A DNA stretch of 34,086 nucleotides from Desulfovibrio sp. OttesenSCG-928-C06 (lineage in GTDB: Bacteria; Desulfobacterota; Desulfovibrionia; Desulfovibrionales; Desulfovibrionaceae). The notes under the pieces are model-generated. The model did no database searches and was not told where the DNA came from. It was given only the letters and a program-made list of their open reading frames with translations. A program made the translations under genes and the position numbers. Of this stretch, positions 9,097 to 22,709 are shown in pieces. The DNA lies in assembly GCA_030267065.1 (NCBI GenBank), contig JAJDJF010000013.1, positions 1 to 34,086 of the forward strand, written 5' to 3'. The first letter of the stretch is position 1, and each line of letters opens with the position of its first letter.

Positions 9097-9405
9097 CTAC
9101 GCAGACTTCATCTTGCGTTTGGAAGCCTTGAGCGGGTTAACCTTTTTGATGTCAGCGCTTGCTACCCTGATCAGATGTTGGTTCGCCGTCTGCAATGCCG
9201 TAGGGTCAAGCCCCAGCGAACTAAGGCGCGCTGCAACTCCGCGTCTGAGCGTGCTGAAGCGGTTTGGGTCGGCCAGTTGGGTATCAAGGCGCTCTTTGGT
9301 GGTCAGGTACAGCCCCTTGCTGTCGATAGCCAGATAGTAAGTGCTGCCCTGTTCCTCAACAGTCTGGATAATCATGTCGGAGTTGGTGCCAAAGCGGTTT
9401 ATCAT
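9097..9405 (-). CDS. Hypothetical protein, 102 aa, basic C-terminus
   Basis: ATG at 9405 (minus strand) follows AAGGA. The 102-residue product has no signal peptide or membrane helix. Its first third (DMIIQTVEEQGSTYYLAIDSKGLYLTTKERL) looks like a small beta meander, the middle (NRFSTLRRGVAARLSSLGLDP) is helical, and the C-terminus (IKKVNPLKASKRKMKSA) is strongly basic, which would suit nucleic-acid or ribosome binding. A near-consensus promoter (TTGACA/TATTAT) lies upstream. I do not recognise the family. Confidence 0.7.
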   Translation of the reverse strand: MINRFGTNSDMIIQTVEEQGSTYYLAIDSKGLYLTTKERLDTQLADPNRFSTLRRGVAARLSSLGLDPTALQTANQHLIRVASADIKKVNPLKASKRKMKSA

Positions 9406-9494
9406 GGGTAGTCCTTTTGTGTTAGTCTGTTGTGCTGGTAATTACCGCCCGGTTACGCGCCGGGTAGCGTTGCTTGTGTGGATAATGTCAAAAT

Positions 9495-9522
9495 ATAATA
9501 TGAAATTGAAAATCAATGTCAA
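9495..9522 (-). promoter_or_regulatory. Near-consensus sigma-70 promoter for the 102-aa gene
   Basis: On the minus strand, TTGACA (9522-9517) and TATTAT (9500-9495) are 16 nt apart in an AT-rich block. Transcription would start near 9488, leaving an ~80-nt leader before ATG 9405. The leader contains a CCCGG-TTACGCG-CCGGG hairpin near 9448-9464. Confidence 0.7.
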
Positions 9523-9825
9523 TATATAATTTTAATCACACCGGCCCATTACAGAGACTTGCAAACTTTTTTCTGCTTCCTGTATTTTTATCCTTGAATA
9601 TTTACATGGCTTAGTATAAGAGCAACAAATTGCTGTTGTCTCCATTGTGCAGATGATATCAAGGAAGCGCTGATTAACAGAAATTTTTGTTCTCCTGCAA
9701 GGCAGACCGGAAATGGCACAAGCAGAGGGCTAAAAAATCATCAAGCAGTATTTCCGTAAACAATGGGCCTAAAGTTGTTCATATCCCGCTTAATATATAA
9801 ATCCTGGTCGGCAGGTCCGCTGTCA

Positions 9826-9979
9826 GGCGCACTCGTTTTGCGCCTTCTCTATTCTATTGGTGGAAGATTCAGTTTTCGAACTCGGGTCGCAGGACCAATA
9901 GCGTAAAGTATTATGCTCCAAAGCCGGAGTCTCGCTAGAGACTGCCGGTCTTTGCCGTTAAATGCCCTTCCGGGCATTT
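9826..9979 (+). promoter_or_regulatory. Structured rpoB leader with three hairpins
   Basis: Upstream of rpoB lie GGCGCA/TGCGCC (9826-9844, followed by TTCTCTATTCT), CCGG-AGTCTC-GCTA-GAGACT-CCGG (9924-9948, one bulged G) and AAATGCCC-TTCC-GGGCATTT (9960-9979). Weak promoter-like hexamers occur further up (CTTGAA with TATAAG, about 9594-9620). The 612-nt gap 9406-10017 contains no credible gene. The hairpins may form an attenuating or autoregulatory leader; that is inference. Confidence 0.55.
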
Positions 9980-10017
9980 GATATGACGTTGCCGACAAAC
10001 CCGCCTGAGGTAAAAAA

Positions 10018-13000
10018 ATGGGCCAGATTACCAAACAATTCGGTAAAATCGCAGTAACCCTCCCCACTCCGCACCTGCTTAACCTGCAGGTGGATTCCTA
10101 CAAAAAATTCCTGCAACTCGAGAACGGCGATAACCGCTCTCCGGAGGAAGGCCTGGAGGGTGTTTTCAGATCCGTGTTCCCCATTTCTGACTTCAACAAG
10201 ACTGCCAGTCTTGAGTATGTCAGCTATGAAGTGGGCGAGCCCAAATACGACCAGGCCGAATGCATCAGCAAGGGCCTTACCTACGAGGCTCCCGTCCGCA
10301 TCAAGGTGCGTCTGGTTGTCTACGATGTTGATGAAGACACCGGCAACCGCAGCATTCGCGATATCAAGGAACAGGACATCTACTTCGGCACCCTGCCGCT
10401 GATGACCGAAAAAGGCACCTTTATCGTTAACGGCACCGAGCGCGTTATCGTTAACCAGCTGCAGCGCTCGCCCGGCATCATCTTTGAGCACGATTCGGGC
10501 AAGACTCACTCCAGCCGCAAGGTTCTTTACTCCTGCCGCATTATCCCCATGCGCGGCTCCTGGCTCGACTTTGACTACGACCACAAAGACATTCTTTATG
10601 TGCGCATCGACCGCCGCCGCAAAATGCCCGTGACCATCCTGTTCAAGGCCATGGGCATGAACCGCACCCAGATTCTCGATTACTTCTACGAGAAGGAATA
10701 CTTCCATCTGGAAAAAGACGGCAGCGTGCACTGGGAGCTGGACAAGAACCTGTACCGCAAGGAAAACGCCTACAATGACATTACCGATAAAGACGGTAAG
10801 GTTGTTGTCAAGGCCGGCAAGCCCATCACCAAGCGCGTGTGGCGCCAGCTTTGCGAGCAGGGAGTTAAAACCATCGAGGTTGCTCCGGACTTCATCTACA
10901 ACCAGTTCCTGGCTGAAGATGTTTACCTGCCCGGTAACGATGCCCTTATTGCCGAAGCTGCCGATGAAATCACCGAAGGCGTGATCGAAAACATCCGCGA
11001 TGCTGGCATCAGCCGCATTGCCGTGCTGCATACCCGCGGCACTGATACCTCCTCGGCCATTCGCGACACTCTGGTCATGGACAAGACCCCGAACATGGAA
11101 GCCGCACAGGTGGAAATTTACCGCCGCCTGCGCCCGTCTTCCCCGCCAACCCCGGAAATCGCGTCCAGCTTCTTTGACAACCTTTTCCGCAACGCGGATT
11201 ACTACGACCTTTCGCCGGTTGGACGCTACAAGCTCAACCAGCGCCTCGCCCTGACCGATGACGCCAACCTGCGCACCCTGACCGATGACAACATCCTCAA
11301 GGCCATCAAGATTCTGGCCCAGCTGAAGGATAGCCACGGCCCGGCGGACGACATTGACCACCTCGGCAACCGCCGCGTGCGTCCGGTGGGCGAGCTGGTG
11401 GAAAACCAGTACCGCATCGGCCTTGTGCGCATGGAACGCGCCATCAAGGAACGCATGAGCCTGCAGGAAGTTTCCACCCTGATGCCGCACGACCTGATCA
11501 ACCCCAAGCCGGTTGCCGCCGTGCTCAAGGAATTCTTCGGCACCAGCCAGCTTTCGCAGTTCATGGACCAGACCAACTCCCTGTCGGAAGTGACGCACAA
11601 GCGCCGCCTCTCCGCTCTGGGACCCGGCGGTCTTACCCGTGAACGCGCCGGTTTTGAAGTGCGCGACGTTCATACCTCGCACTACGGACGTATCTGCCCG
11701 ATTGAAACGCCGGAAGGCCCGAACATCGGTCTGATCGTATCGCTTACCACCTACGCCAAGGTCAACGACTTCGGGTTCATCGAAACCCCCTACTTCGTTG
11801 TCAAGGAAGGCATGGTAACGCAGGAAGTTGTCTATCTGGACGCCTCCTGCGAGGATGGGCACGTTATCGCGCAGGCCCACGCCAAGCGCGAGCCCAACGG
11901 CATGCTCAGCGACGAATTCGTTATCACCCGCGTGCATGGCGACGTTGTCATGAGCCCGCGTGACGACGTTACGCTGATTGACGTTTCGCCCAGCCAGATG
12001 GTTTCCATCTCTGCAGCGCTGATTCCGTTCCTTGAACACGATGACGCCAACCGCGCGCTCATGGGTTCGAACATGCAGCGTCAGGCTGTGCCGCTTCTGC
12101 GCAATGACGTGCCGCTGGTCGGCACCGGCATGGAATCGCACGTTGCCCGCGACTCCGGCGCCTGTATTCTGGCCGAGGCCGATGGCGTGGTCAGCTATGC
12201 AGACGCAGACCGTATCATCGTCAGCTACGCTGGCGGCCTCTACCCGGAAACCGGTGGCGTGCGCGCGTACAACCTGCTCAAGTTCCACAAGTCCAACCAG
12301 AGCACCTGCTTTGGGCAAAAACCCAGCTGTCACCCCGGCCAGAAGGTCAAAAAGGGCGACGTGCTGGCAGACGGCCCCGGCATCCACAGGGGCGAACTGG
12401 CCCTTGGCAAGAACCTCACCGTGGCCTTCATGCCCTGGTGCGGCTATAACTTTGAGGACTCCATCCTCATTTCCGAGCGTACCGTCAAGGAAGACGTCTT
12501 CACCTCCATCCACATCGAGGAATTTGAAGTAGTCGCCCGTGACACCAAGCTGGGACCGGAAGAAATCACCCGCGATATTCCCAACGTGGGCGAAGATATG
12601 CTGCGCAACCTTGACCTCAGCGGCATCATCCGCATCGGGGCCAACGTCAAGCCGGACGACATTCTGGTGGGCAAAATCACCCCCAAGGGCGAAACCCAGC
12701 TCACCCCGGAAGAAAAGCTTCTGCGCGCCATCTTCGGCGACAAGGCCCGTGACGTTAAAAACACCTCCCTCAAGGTTCCCCCGGGAATCGAGGGCACTGT
12801 CATCGAAGTAAAGGTCTTCAACCGCCGCTCCGGTGAAAAGGACGAACGTACCCTCAACATCGAAGAGTACGAACTCTCCCAGCTTGACCTCAAGGAAGCC
12901 GACCACATCGAGGCTCTCGGCAAGTCCACCCGCGACAGGCTGGCTGACATGGTTGTCGGCAAGCAGGTCACTGCCACCATCAACGGCAAGAAGAAAGAAG

Positions 13001-14151
13001 TGCTGGTTGAGGCTGGTCACCCGCTGACCCGCGAGGCGCTTGACGAACTGCCGGTCAAAAAGCTTGCCGGTATCTTCAAGGGCAAGGAAGTAAACGACAA
13101 CGTGGCCGAAGCTCTGGACGCCTACGACAAGCAGGTCAAGTTCATCAAGGGCGTGTACGATTCCAAGCGCGAAAAAGTAACCGAAGGCGACGACCTGCCT
13201 CCGGGCGTTATCAAGATGGTCAAGGTCTATGTTGCCGTTAAGCGTAAGCTGAACGTGGGCGACAAAATGGCCGGCCGTCACGGTAACAAGGGTGTTGTTT
13301 CCTGCATCCTCCCGCAGGAAGACATGCCGTTCTTCGCGGACGGACGTCCCGTTGACATCGTGCTCAACCCGCTGGGCGTGCCTTCCCGTATGAACATCGG
13401 GCAGATCATGGAAACCCACCTCGGCTGGGCCGCTGGCGAACTGGGCATCCAGCTTGCCGCTCTGCTTGAAAGCGGCGAGCCGCTCAAGCAGGTGCGCGAA
13501 GACGTTAAAGCCGTGTTCGGCGACCAGCGCACTGCCGACCTCATCGACGGTATGGACGATGATGAATTCCGCATCGCGGTCAAAGACCTGCGTACCGGCA
13601 TCATCACCAAAACCCCGGTCTTTGACGGTACCACCGAAGAAGAAATCTGGAGCTGGCTGGAAAAAGCCAACCTGCCCAATGACGGCAAAACCGTACTTTA
13701 CGACGGACGTACCGGCGAACCTTTCGCCAACCGCGTTACCACCGGCGTAATGTACATGCTCAAGCTCCACCACCTTGTAGACGAAAAAATCCACGCCCGT
13801 TCCACCGGACCATACAGCCTTGTTACCCAGCAGCCGCTGGGCGGTAAGGCCCAGTTCGGCGGTCAGCGTCTGGGTGAAATGGAAGTGTGGGCGCTGGAAA
13901 CCTACGGTGCCTCCTACCTCCTGCAGGAATTCCTCACCGTCAAGTCCGATGACGTGGCCGGACGTGTGAAGATGTATGAGAAGATCGTCAAGGGCGACAA
14001 CTTCCTTGAAGCCGGTATGCCCGAATCCTTCAACGTTCTGGTCAAGGAACTCATGTCCCTCGGCCTGAATGTGACCCTGCATCAGGAAGAAACCAAAAAA
14101 CGTACCAGACGCCCAGGTAGCTTCAGCAGCAACCCCATGGGCGAAGAGTAA
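10018..14151 (+). CDS. rpoB: DNA-directed RNA polymerase subunit beta
   Basis: A 1377-residue beta subunit. Recognisable blocks are [28 protein letters not shown], the rifampicin pocket [15 protein letters not shown] (506-520) followed by [13 protein letters not shown], then [40 protein letters not shown], the [19 protein letters not shown] block and the C-terminal [14 protein letters not shown] and LGLNVTLH. Numbering here is one above E. coli. D517 and the His and Ser of THKRRLS match the rifampicin-sensitive type; T519 and S521 replace N and P of E. coli, which is not a classic resistance change. ATG follows GAGG. The gene is detached from rplL by 2.2 kb and followed by a palindromic element before rpoC. 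Confidence 0.99.
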   Translation: MGQITKQFGKIAVTLPTPHLLNLQVDSYKKFLQLENGDNRSPEEGLEGVFRSVFPISDFNKTASLEYVSYEVGEPKYDQAECISKGLTYEAPVRIKVRLVVYDVDEDTGNRSIRDIKEQDIYFGTLPLMTEKGTFIVNGTERVIVNQLQRSPGIIFEHDSGKTHSSRKVLYSCRIIPMRGSWLDFDYDHKDILYVRIDRRRKMPVTILFKAMGMNRTQILDYFYEKEYFHLEKDGSVHWELDKNLYRKENAYNDITDKDGKVVVKAGKPITKRVWRQLCEQGVKTIEVAPDFIYNQFLAEDVYLPGNDALIAEAADEITEGVIENIRDAGISRIAVLHTRGTDTSSAIRDTLVMDKTPNMEAAQVEIYRRLRPSSPPTPEIASSFFDNLFRNADYYDLSPVGRYKLNQRLALTDDANLRTLTDDNILKAIKILAQLKDSHGPADDIDHLGNRRVRPVGELVENQYRIGLVRMERAIKERMSLQEVSTLMPHDLINPKPVAAVLKEFFGTSQLSQFMDQTNSLSEVTHKRRLSALGPGGLTRERAGFEVRDVHTSHYGRICPIETPEGPNIGLIVSLTTYAKVNDFGFIETPYFVVKEGMVTQEVVYLDASCEDGHVIAQAHAKREPNGMLSDEFVITRVHGDVVMSPRDDVTLIDVSPSQMVSISAALIPFLEHDDANRALMGSNMQRQAVPLLRNDVPLVGTGMESHVARDSGACILAEADGVVSYADADRIIVSYAGGLYPETGGVRAYNLLKFHKSNQSTCFGQKPSCHPGQKVKKGDVLADGPGIHRGELALGKNLTVAFMPWCGYNFEDSILISERTVKEDVFTSIHIEEFEVVARDTKLGPEEITRDIPNVGEDMLRNLDLSGIIRIGANVKPDDILVGKITPKGETQLTPEEKLLRAIFGDKARDVKNTSLKVPPGIEGTVIEVKVFNRRSGEKDERTLNIEEYELSQLDLKEADHIEALGKSTRDRLADMVVGKQVTATINGKKKEVLVEAGHPLTREALDELPVKKLAGIFKGKEVNDNVAEALDAYDKQVKFIKGVYDSKREKVTEGDDLPPGVIKMVKVYVAVKRKLNVGDKMAGRHGNKGVVSCILPQEDMPFFADGRPVDIVLNPLGVPSRMNIGQIMETHLGWAAGELGIQLAALLESGEPLKQVREDVKAVFGDQRTADLIDGMDDDEFRIAVKDLRTGIITKTPVFDGTTEEEIWSWLEKANLPNDGKTVLYDGRTGEPFANRVTTGVMYMLKLHHLVDEKIHARSTGPYSLVTQQPLGGKAQFGGQRLGEMEVWALETYGASYLLQEFLTVKSDDVAGRVKMYEKIVKGDNFLEAGMPESFNVLVKELMSLGLNVTLHQEETKKRTRRPGSFSSNPMGEE

Positions 14152-14177
14152 GAATAAGATAGATTGTTGAGTTTGAT

Positions 14178-14458
14178 ATGCCTCCGGCGGCCGGGGCTCT
14201 GCCCCGGACCCCGCTGGGGGAAATGATTTCCCCCAGACCCCCTCGATAGGGGCTAGGTAGTCTGGGTTGAACGAATAGAAGCTGAATGACGTAATGCTCC
14301 GAAGGAGCGGTTATCTGGAATCCGACCAGTGTGACAACGCCGACGCCTGAAAAGTCAGCGCTACCGTCACCACCCCATAAACGGGTTCCAAGGGGCGCGG
14401 CCCCTTGGCGGGAGGATTCTTAAGGAGGGCAGAGCCCGCCTTAAGCCGCCGGAGGCAT
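14178..14458. repeat. MITE-like palindromic element between rpoB and rpoC
   Basis: A 281-bp block is bounded by a perfect 13-bp inverted repeat, ATGCCTCCGGCGG (14178-14190) and CCGCCGGAGGCAT (14446-14458). Inside are at least five perfect or near-perfect stems: CCGGGGC-TCT-GCCCCGG (14191-14207), CTGGGGGAAAT-G-ATTTCCCCCAG (14214-14236), GCTCC-GAA-GGAGC (14296-14308), CCAAGGGGC-GCG-GCCCCTTGG (14388-14408) and CTTAAGG-A-GGGC-AGA-GCCC-G-CCTTAAG (14419-14445). It has no coding frame. It resembles, from memory, dispersed GC-rich repeats of Desulfovibrio genomes. No clear target-site duplication is visible. It fills nearly all of the 343-nt rpoB-rpoC gap. Confidence 0.85.
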
Positions 14459-14494
14459 TAAACAAAGTAAAAATATATTGGCAGGTAGAAAATT

Positions 14495-18658
<4,164 letters not shown>

Positions 18659-18685
18659 TAACTGTCCCTAAAAGATAGATTGATG

Positions 18686-18726
18686 TTCAGGCCCGTTGTA
18701 GCTACAACGGGCCTGAAACATTTTTC
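18686..18726 (+). terminator. Rho-independent terminator of rpoBC
   Basis: TTCAGGCCCGTTGTAG (18686-18701) is perfectly complementary to CTACAACGGGCCTGAA (18702-18717), a 16-bp palindrome, followed by ACATTTTTCGG. Confidence 0.93.
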
Positions 18727-18953
18727 GGCTCCAAAGCGCGATGCAGAAAACATTCGCCATCCCAAGCCGCGTAAAACGTTCTGCATGGCGACAAATCTTG
18801 CCCCATGCGCGCTTTCCCAAAAAACACTTATTCCTTTGCAGCAGGAATTACTATAGATCAAACTTATCGCCTGACAGCCAGCCGATACACGAGCCGACCA
18901 CGCTTCGCGCTACCGGGACTGCCAAGACGTATTGCAGCAACCGCAGGTGTGAT

Positions 18954-20132
18954 ATGCCTTTTGATGAAGATAAACTATTCAACCGGAACTATATTCTGGT
19001 TTGCCTGTGCAACTTTCTGTTTGCCTGTTCCTTTAACCTGATTCTGCCGGTTTTGCCGCTTTATCTTACGGACGGGCTGGGCGCCAGCAAGTCGGTCATG
19101 GGTATTGTCATGGCCTGCTATGCCCTTGCCGCGCTAATCATGCGCCCGTTCTCCGGCTGGCTGGTTGATGGCCTGCAGCGCAAATTCGTTTTTATACTCT
19201 GCATGATTCCCTTTTTGCTGTGCACTGTAAGCTATGTGTTCATCATGCAGCTTTTCCTGATTGGCTGCATGCGCTTTATGCACGGACTGGCCTACGGCGC
19301 GGCCGGGACCAGCATCAGCACCATCGCGGTGGACAACATCCCGGTGCGCAAACTGGGAACAGGCATCGGGCTGTTCGGCATTACCGTAAGCCTCTCCATG
19401 GCTGTGGGGCCAATGCTCGGCATGATACTGGTGGATTATTTTCCCTTCAATCAGGTTTTCATGTTCTGCTTCGGCATTGCCTGCCTGTCATTTTTGATCG
19501 GGATGCTCATCAGGATGCCACGGCGCGAAATCCAGCCCCGTCAGGGTGGTATAAAATTCGACGATTTCTTTCTCAAAAGCGGCGTAACCGCTTTTTGCAG
19601 CCTGATCATGGCAGCCTTCCCGTACGGGCTGATGCTGAACTTCATCTCACTCTATACGCGGGAACATAACTTTGACATCAACGCCGGGCTGTATTTCTCG
19701 GTCCTGTCCATCGGGCTGGTCACCAGCCGCCTGTTTTCCGGCAAACTCATGGACCGGGGTTACGTCAGTCAGGTAATCATCGGCGGCAAAATCTGCGGCG
19801 TGCTGGCCTTTTGCCTGTTCATACTGGCGCACGACGTCATGGCCTTTTTCGCTTCCGCCATTATTCTGGGTCTGGGCTACGGCATGCTCTCGCCCGCTTA
19901 TCAAACCATGTTCATCCTGCTGGCGGACGAAAACCACCGCGGCACCGCCAACTCCACCTACTTCATCGCCTGGGATCTGAGCGTGGGCATTTCCGTTATC
20001 ATTGGCGGCCTGATTGCGGACTGGACCAACCTTGACGTGACTTTCTGGTGCGGTACGGGGCTTCTGGTACTCTCCATCATTTTCTTCCGGCTGGTGGCTT
20101 TCAGAAAGTACAAGGAACACCACCCTGATTAA
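18954..20132 (+). CDS. Major facilitator superfamily permease
   Basis: The preferred start is ATG at 18954 (after CAGGTG), giving 392 residues; earlier in-frame starts would add an unlikely Arg/Ser-rich leader. The protein has about twelve hydrophobic segments, starting NYILVCLCNFLFACSFNLILPVLPLYL. The loop 2-3 signature is GWLVDGLQRKFVF. A halfway hydrophilic loop (RMPRREIQPRQGGIKFDDFF) separates the two six-helix halves. This is the common 12-TM drug- or sugar-efflux type MFS layout; the substrate cannot be told. The 295-nt leader from rpoC contains two nested inverted repeats (AAAGCGCG 18733/CGCGCTTT 18808 and ATGCAGAA 18741/TTCTGCAT 18779) and no obvious promoter. Confidence 0.88.
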   Translation: MPFDEDKLFNRNYILVCLCNFLFACSFNLILPVLPLYLTDGLGASKSVMGIVMACYALAALIMRPFSGWLVDGLQRKFVFILCMIPFLLCTVSYVFIMQLFLIGCMRFMHGLAYGAAGTSISTIAVDNIPVRKLGTGIGLFGITVSLSMAVGPMLGMILVDYFPFNQVFMFCFGIACLSFLIGMLIRMPRREIQPRQGGIKFDDFFLKSGVTAFCSLIMAAFPYGLMLNFISLYTREHNFDINAGLYFSVLSIGLVTSRLFSGKLMDRGYVSQVIIGGKICGVLAFCLFILAHDVMAFFASAIILGLGYGMLSPAYQTMFILLADENHRGTANSTYFIAWDLSVGISVIIGGLIADWTNLDVTFWCGTGLLVLSIIFFRLVAFRKYKEHHPD

Positions 20133-20165
20133 AAATTCTGAAAAAATGAGAATACTGTAGATACG

Positions 20166-20232
20166 GCCTGCGTATGCAACCGGGATTCAGCCAGCGGTTT
20201 TGCCTTGCCGCAGAACCGCTATACACGCAGGC
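20166..20232 (+). terminator. Composite hairpin after the MFS gene
   Basis: GCCTGCGT (20166-20173) pairs with ACGCAGGC (20225-20232), and inside it AGCGGTT (20193-20199) pairs with AACCGCT (20214-20220). There is no U-run, so it may be a Rho-type or processing structure. The remainder of the 385-nt gap to cheV shows a TTGACC at 20409 with AT-rich TAACTATTTAATAAT downstream, a possible but poorly spaced promoter. Confidence 0.4.
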
Positions 20233-20517
20233 TTGCAGGCGTAACGGCCCTAAAGATCAGGACAAGTTATCCGAATAGTTATTAACTGGCAGTCGCAATG
20301 CCGGTAGCCGCCGGAATCAGACGCATGGCTCAAATACGCATGTTGCAAAAGCTAACCATTTGAACCTGAAAAGGATTACAGCACGGCTCCCCATTCTTTT
20401 TTTCAAGGTTGACCGCGCCTTCAAGTTAGTCTAACTATTTAATAATCGCGGCTTCATATTGAGCCGTACGGCAACTGGCATCACAAGGCCAGGCCTACCA
20501 CATCCCTAGGAAGATTT

Positions 20518-21468
20518 ATGGCACAGACTAATATTCTACTGGAATCAGGCACCAACGAGCTTGAAATAGTCGAGTTTTACCTCGATGAGCCCGGATATCG
20601 CGGCTACTACGGCATGAACGTGGCAAAAGTTGTGGAAATCATCCGCATGCAGCCCGTCACCGCCATGCCGCAAATGCGCCACCCGTCCGTAATGGGTGCC
20701 TTCCCGCACCGTGACGGCAAGGTTGTGCCGCTGGTCAACCTGTCCACCTATCTTGGCAAAGAGCCGATTACCGAAACTCCGGACTGTAAAATCATCGTTA
20801 CGGAGTTCAACGCAATTTCCACTGGCTTTCTGGTTTCGGGGCTTACCCGCATCCACCGCCTGAGCTGGAACTCCATTGAAGAGCCCGGCGCTTTTCTGCA
20901 AAACATCAGCCATAGCTCAATCACTGGCGTGGTGAGGCTGGAAGGGCGCGTCGTATTTATTCTGGATATGGAAAACGTGGTGGCCGACCTTAACCCGGCT
21001 CTGGCTATCCGCTTTAACAAAATTCCGGACGAACTGGCCAATGCCGACAGGGTTTACACCATCCTGCATGCCGACGACTCCAGCAACGTGCGTAACATGG
21101 TAAAACGCCTGCTGGAAGGCAGCAAGCAGTTCAACGTCATCCAGACCGTTAGCGGCGAGGATGCCTGGAACCTGCTGAAAAAATTCAAGGACGAGGCCGC
21201 TGCGGAAGGCGTCAGCATCCTCGACAAGGTACAGGCCGTTATTACCGACATCGAAATGCCGCGCATGGACGGCCTTACGTTGTGCCGCAACATCAAGGAA
21301 GACCCGGATCTCAAGCGGCTGCCTGTAGCGCTGTTCTCCTCTCTGGTAAGCGACAGCCTCAAGCACAAGGGCGACTCGGTGGGTGCGGACGCGCAGTTCG
21401 TAAAACCCGACCTGCAAACGCTCAGCGAAAAGGTGCTGGAACTTATCGCGCTTGGCGAAAAAGCCTGA
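20518..21468 (+). CDS. cheV: CheV-type chemotaxis coupling protein (CheW domain plus receiver)
   Basis: A 316-residue protein. Residues ~12-165 form a CheW domain (ELEIVEFYLDEPGYRGYYGMNVAKVVEIIRM, then VMGAFPHRDGKVVPLVNLSTYLG and ITGVVRLEGRVVFILDMENVV). Residues ~180-312 form a response-regulator receiver with acidic D186/D187, phospho-acceptor D244 in TDIEMPRMDG, and K296 in FVKPD. This is the CheV architecture: it couples chemoreceptors to CheA, with phosphorylation of the receiver tuning adaptation. ATG at 20518 follows AGGAAG. No other chemotaxis gene is nearby, so it acts with receptors and CheA encoded elsewhere. A GC-rich hairpin follows. Confidence 0.94.
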   Translation: MAQTNILLESGTNELEIVEFYLDEPGYRGYYGMNVAKVVEIIRMQPVTAMPQMRHPSVMGAFPHRDGKVVPLVNLSTYLGKEPITETPDCKIIVTEFNAISTGFLVSGLTRIHRLSWNSIEEPGAFLQNISHSSITGVVRLEGRVVFILDMENVVADLNPALAIRFNKIPDELANADRVYTILHADDSSNVRNMVKRLLEGSKQFNVIQTVSGEDAWNLLKKFKDEAAAEGVSILDKVQAVITDIEMPRMDGLTLCRNIKEDPDLKRLPVALFSSLVSDSLKHKGDSVGADAQFVKPDLQTLSEKVLELIALGEKA

Positions 21469-21490
21469 TCCTTGATATAATCTGACAATA

Positions 21491-21516
21491 CAGCGGCGGC
21501 CTCTGGGCCGCCGCTG
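21491..21516 (+). terminator. GC-rich hairpin after cheV
   Basis: CAGCGGCGGCC (21491-21501) pairs with GGCCGCCGCTG (21506-21516) around TCTG. It is a strong 11-bp stem but lacks a U-run; the next gene starts 28 nt later. Confidence 0.5.
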
Positions 21517-21543
21517 CCATATAAGCAACCCCAGCCATACAGA

Positions 21544-22482
21544 ATGGCAACCATGCCCAAAAAGAACAACCTGCTCCTTCTCGGCCTGACCGGCAACCTC
21601 TCCTTCGCAGCCGGAGCGCTGCTGCTCTCCTTGCGCCGCCACTCTCCGGCCCTGTTCGATAATGTGTTGCTGTTCCATGACGGCAAGTTGCCGCAAGGCG
21701 ACGCGGATATCCTGCAAAGCCTTGGAGCAGAGCTGCGCCTTTATGACACCCGGCTACCAGGCATGGACGGAACGGAAGAATCCGCGCCGGGCATCGGCCA
21801 AAACATTCTGCAACGTTTCTCGCCGCTGGCTTTTTCCCGGCTGGAAGCGCTGAACCTGCTGGACGAATACCGCAAAATCCTATGGCTGGACGTGGACACG
21901 GCCATTCAGGGCGATCTTACCCCGCTTATGGAATACGGTCCGCTGGCCTTGTCTCGCGAAGACCCTTACTTCCGGCATGACGGCAAAACTGCAAAAGCCG
22001 GAGCCAACATCGACACACAGGTCAACGGCTTTGACCCACTGGCGCCAAACCTGAACTCCGGCGTGATTGTGTTTGACGACAACCTGCCAGAGCCGCGCAA
22101 GCTCTACAAGCTGTGCTTCAAATGGCTGCACACCTTTGCCGCCAATATAACCTTTGCGGATCAGTTCCTGTTCAACATGCTGGCCCAGCACCTTGGCAAG
22201 CGGCATCCCGGCAGCTTTACGGCTTTTCCTTACGAGCGCTTCAACGCCCACCCGCGCAATCCATTGGCCCAATCTGCCGCGCTTGTGCACGGTTTTGGCC
22301 CCTACAAACTCTGGTCGGACGGGCGCATTCTGGCCCTTTTTCCGGAATGGCTGCGGGATTACCAACGCTGGCGCGACTTTGGCGGCAGCGCATGGCCTGC
22401 GGAACCGCGGCACGCGGAGTATTACCTCAAGGGTCCGTTCCACCTGCTCGGGCAGTTGCCTTCCGTTTCTCCGGAAGAATAG
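21544..22482 (+). CDS. Glycosyltransferase family 8-like protein
   Basis: A 312-residue soluble protein with the GT8 pattern. The N-terminal strand is NNLLLLGLTGNLSFAAGALLLSLRRHSP. The metal-binding DxD is D116-V-D118 in KILWLDVDTA. N171-S172-G173 lies in LNSGVIVFDD, and H249 with K255 in LVHGFGPYKLW form the C-terminal H-x-x-G-x-x-K-x-W-like pyrophosphate/Mn site. Such enzymes transfer sugars from UDP- or other nucleotide sugars with retention, often to lipopolysaccharide core or glycogenin-like acceptors. Acceptor and sugar cannot be told. ATG at 21544 or the in-frame ATG at 21553 may be used. It lies between cheV and glnS, with no other cell-envelope genes beside it. Confidence 0.85.
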   Translation: MATMPKKNNLLLLGLTGNLSFAAGALLLSLRRHSPALFDNVLLFHDGKLPQGDADILQSLGAELRLYDTRLPGMDGTEESAPGIGQNILQRFSPLAFSRLEALNLLDEYRKILWLDVDTAIQGDLTPLMEYGPLALSREDPYFRHDGKTAKAGANIDTQVNGFDPLAPNLNSGVIVFDDNLPEPRKLYKLCFKWLHTFAANITFADQFLFNMLAQHLGKRHPGSFTAFPYERFNAHPRNPLAQSAALVHGFGPYKLWSDGRILALFPEWLRDYQRWRDFGGSAWPAEPRHAEYYLKGPFHLLGQLPSVSPEE

Positions 22483-22633
22483 GGTTCGCCCCCGGCTTGT
22501 TCTAGCAACTTTCCCTGTTATCTCTGCTCAATCATACCCCTTCAAGCATGCATAGCGACCTGCTCAGGCAACGGCCTCCGCATCGGCTGTGTGCGCGGCA
22601 GTGCCGTGCCCGCTTGCCTCTCCCGCAAATTCC

Positions 22634-22663
22634 TTGACTCACGCGCATATTGCCCTGTAGATT
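22634..22663 (+). promoter_or_regulatory. Probable sigma-70 promoter of glnS
   Basis: TTGACT (22634-22639) and TAGATT (22658-22663) are separated by 18 nt, about 40 nt before the preferred glnS start. Confidence 0.5.
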
Positions 22664-22709
22664 GTCCTATTACATTCCGCACCATGTGCATCCAGAGGGT
22701 ACTCTACAA

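Noticed and set aside
9655-9690. Possible insertion-sequence end (GGAAGCGCTGATTAA)
   Set aside because: The motif looked like some IS termini, but no matching inverted copy, target duplication or transposase lies nearby.
11521-11640. Rifampicin-resistance substitution in rpoB
   Set aside because: T519 and S521 differ from E. coli, but the residues most often changed in resistant strains (Asp, His and Ser of the pocket) are wild type; the differences look like lineage variation.
9958-14082. A 1374-codon open frame on the minus strand across almost all of rpoB
   Set aside because: It is a mirror of rpoB codon bias (few TTA, CTA or TCA codons in the sense frame). Its translation is low-complexity Val/Gly/His/Asp-rich and has no family signature.
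14178-14458. CRISPR array
   Set aside because: The palindromes differ from each other in sequence and length and there are no regularly spaced identical repeats.
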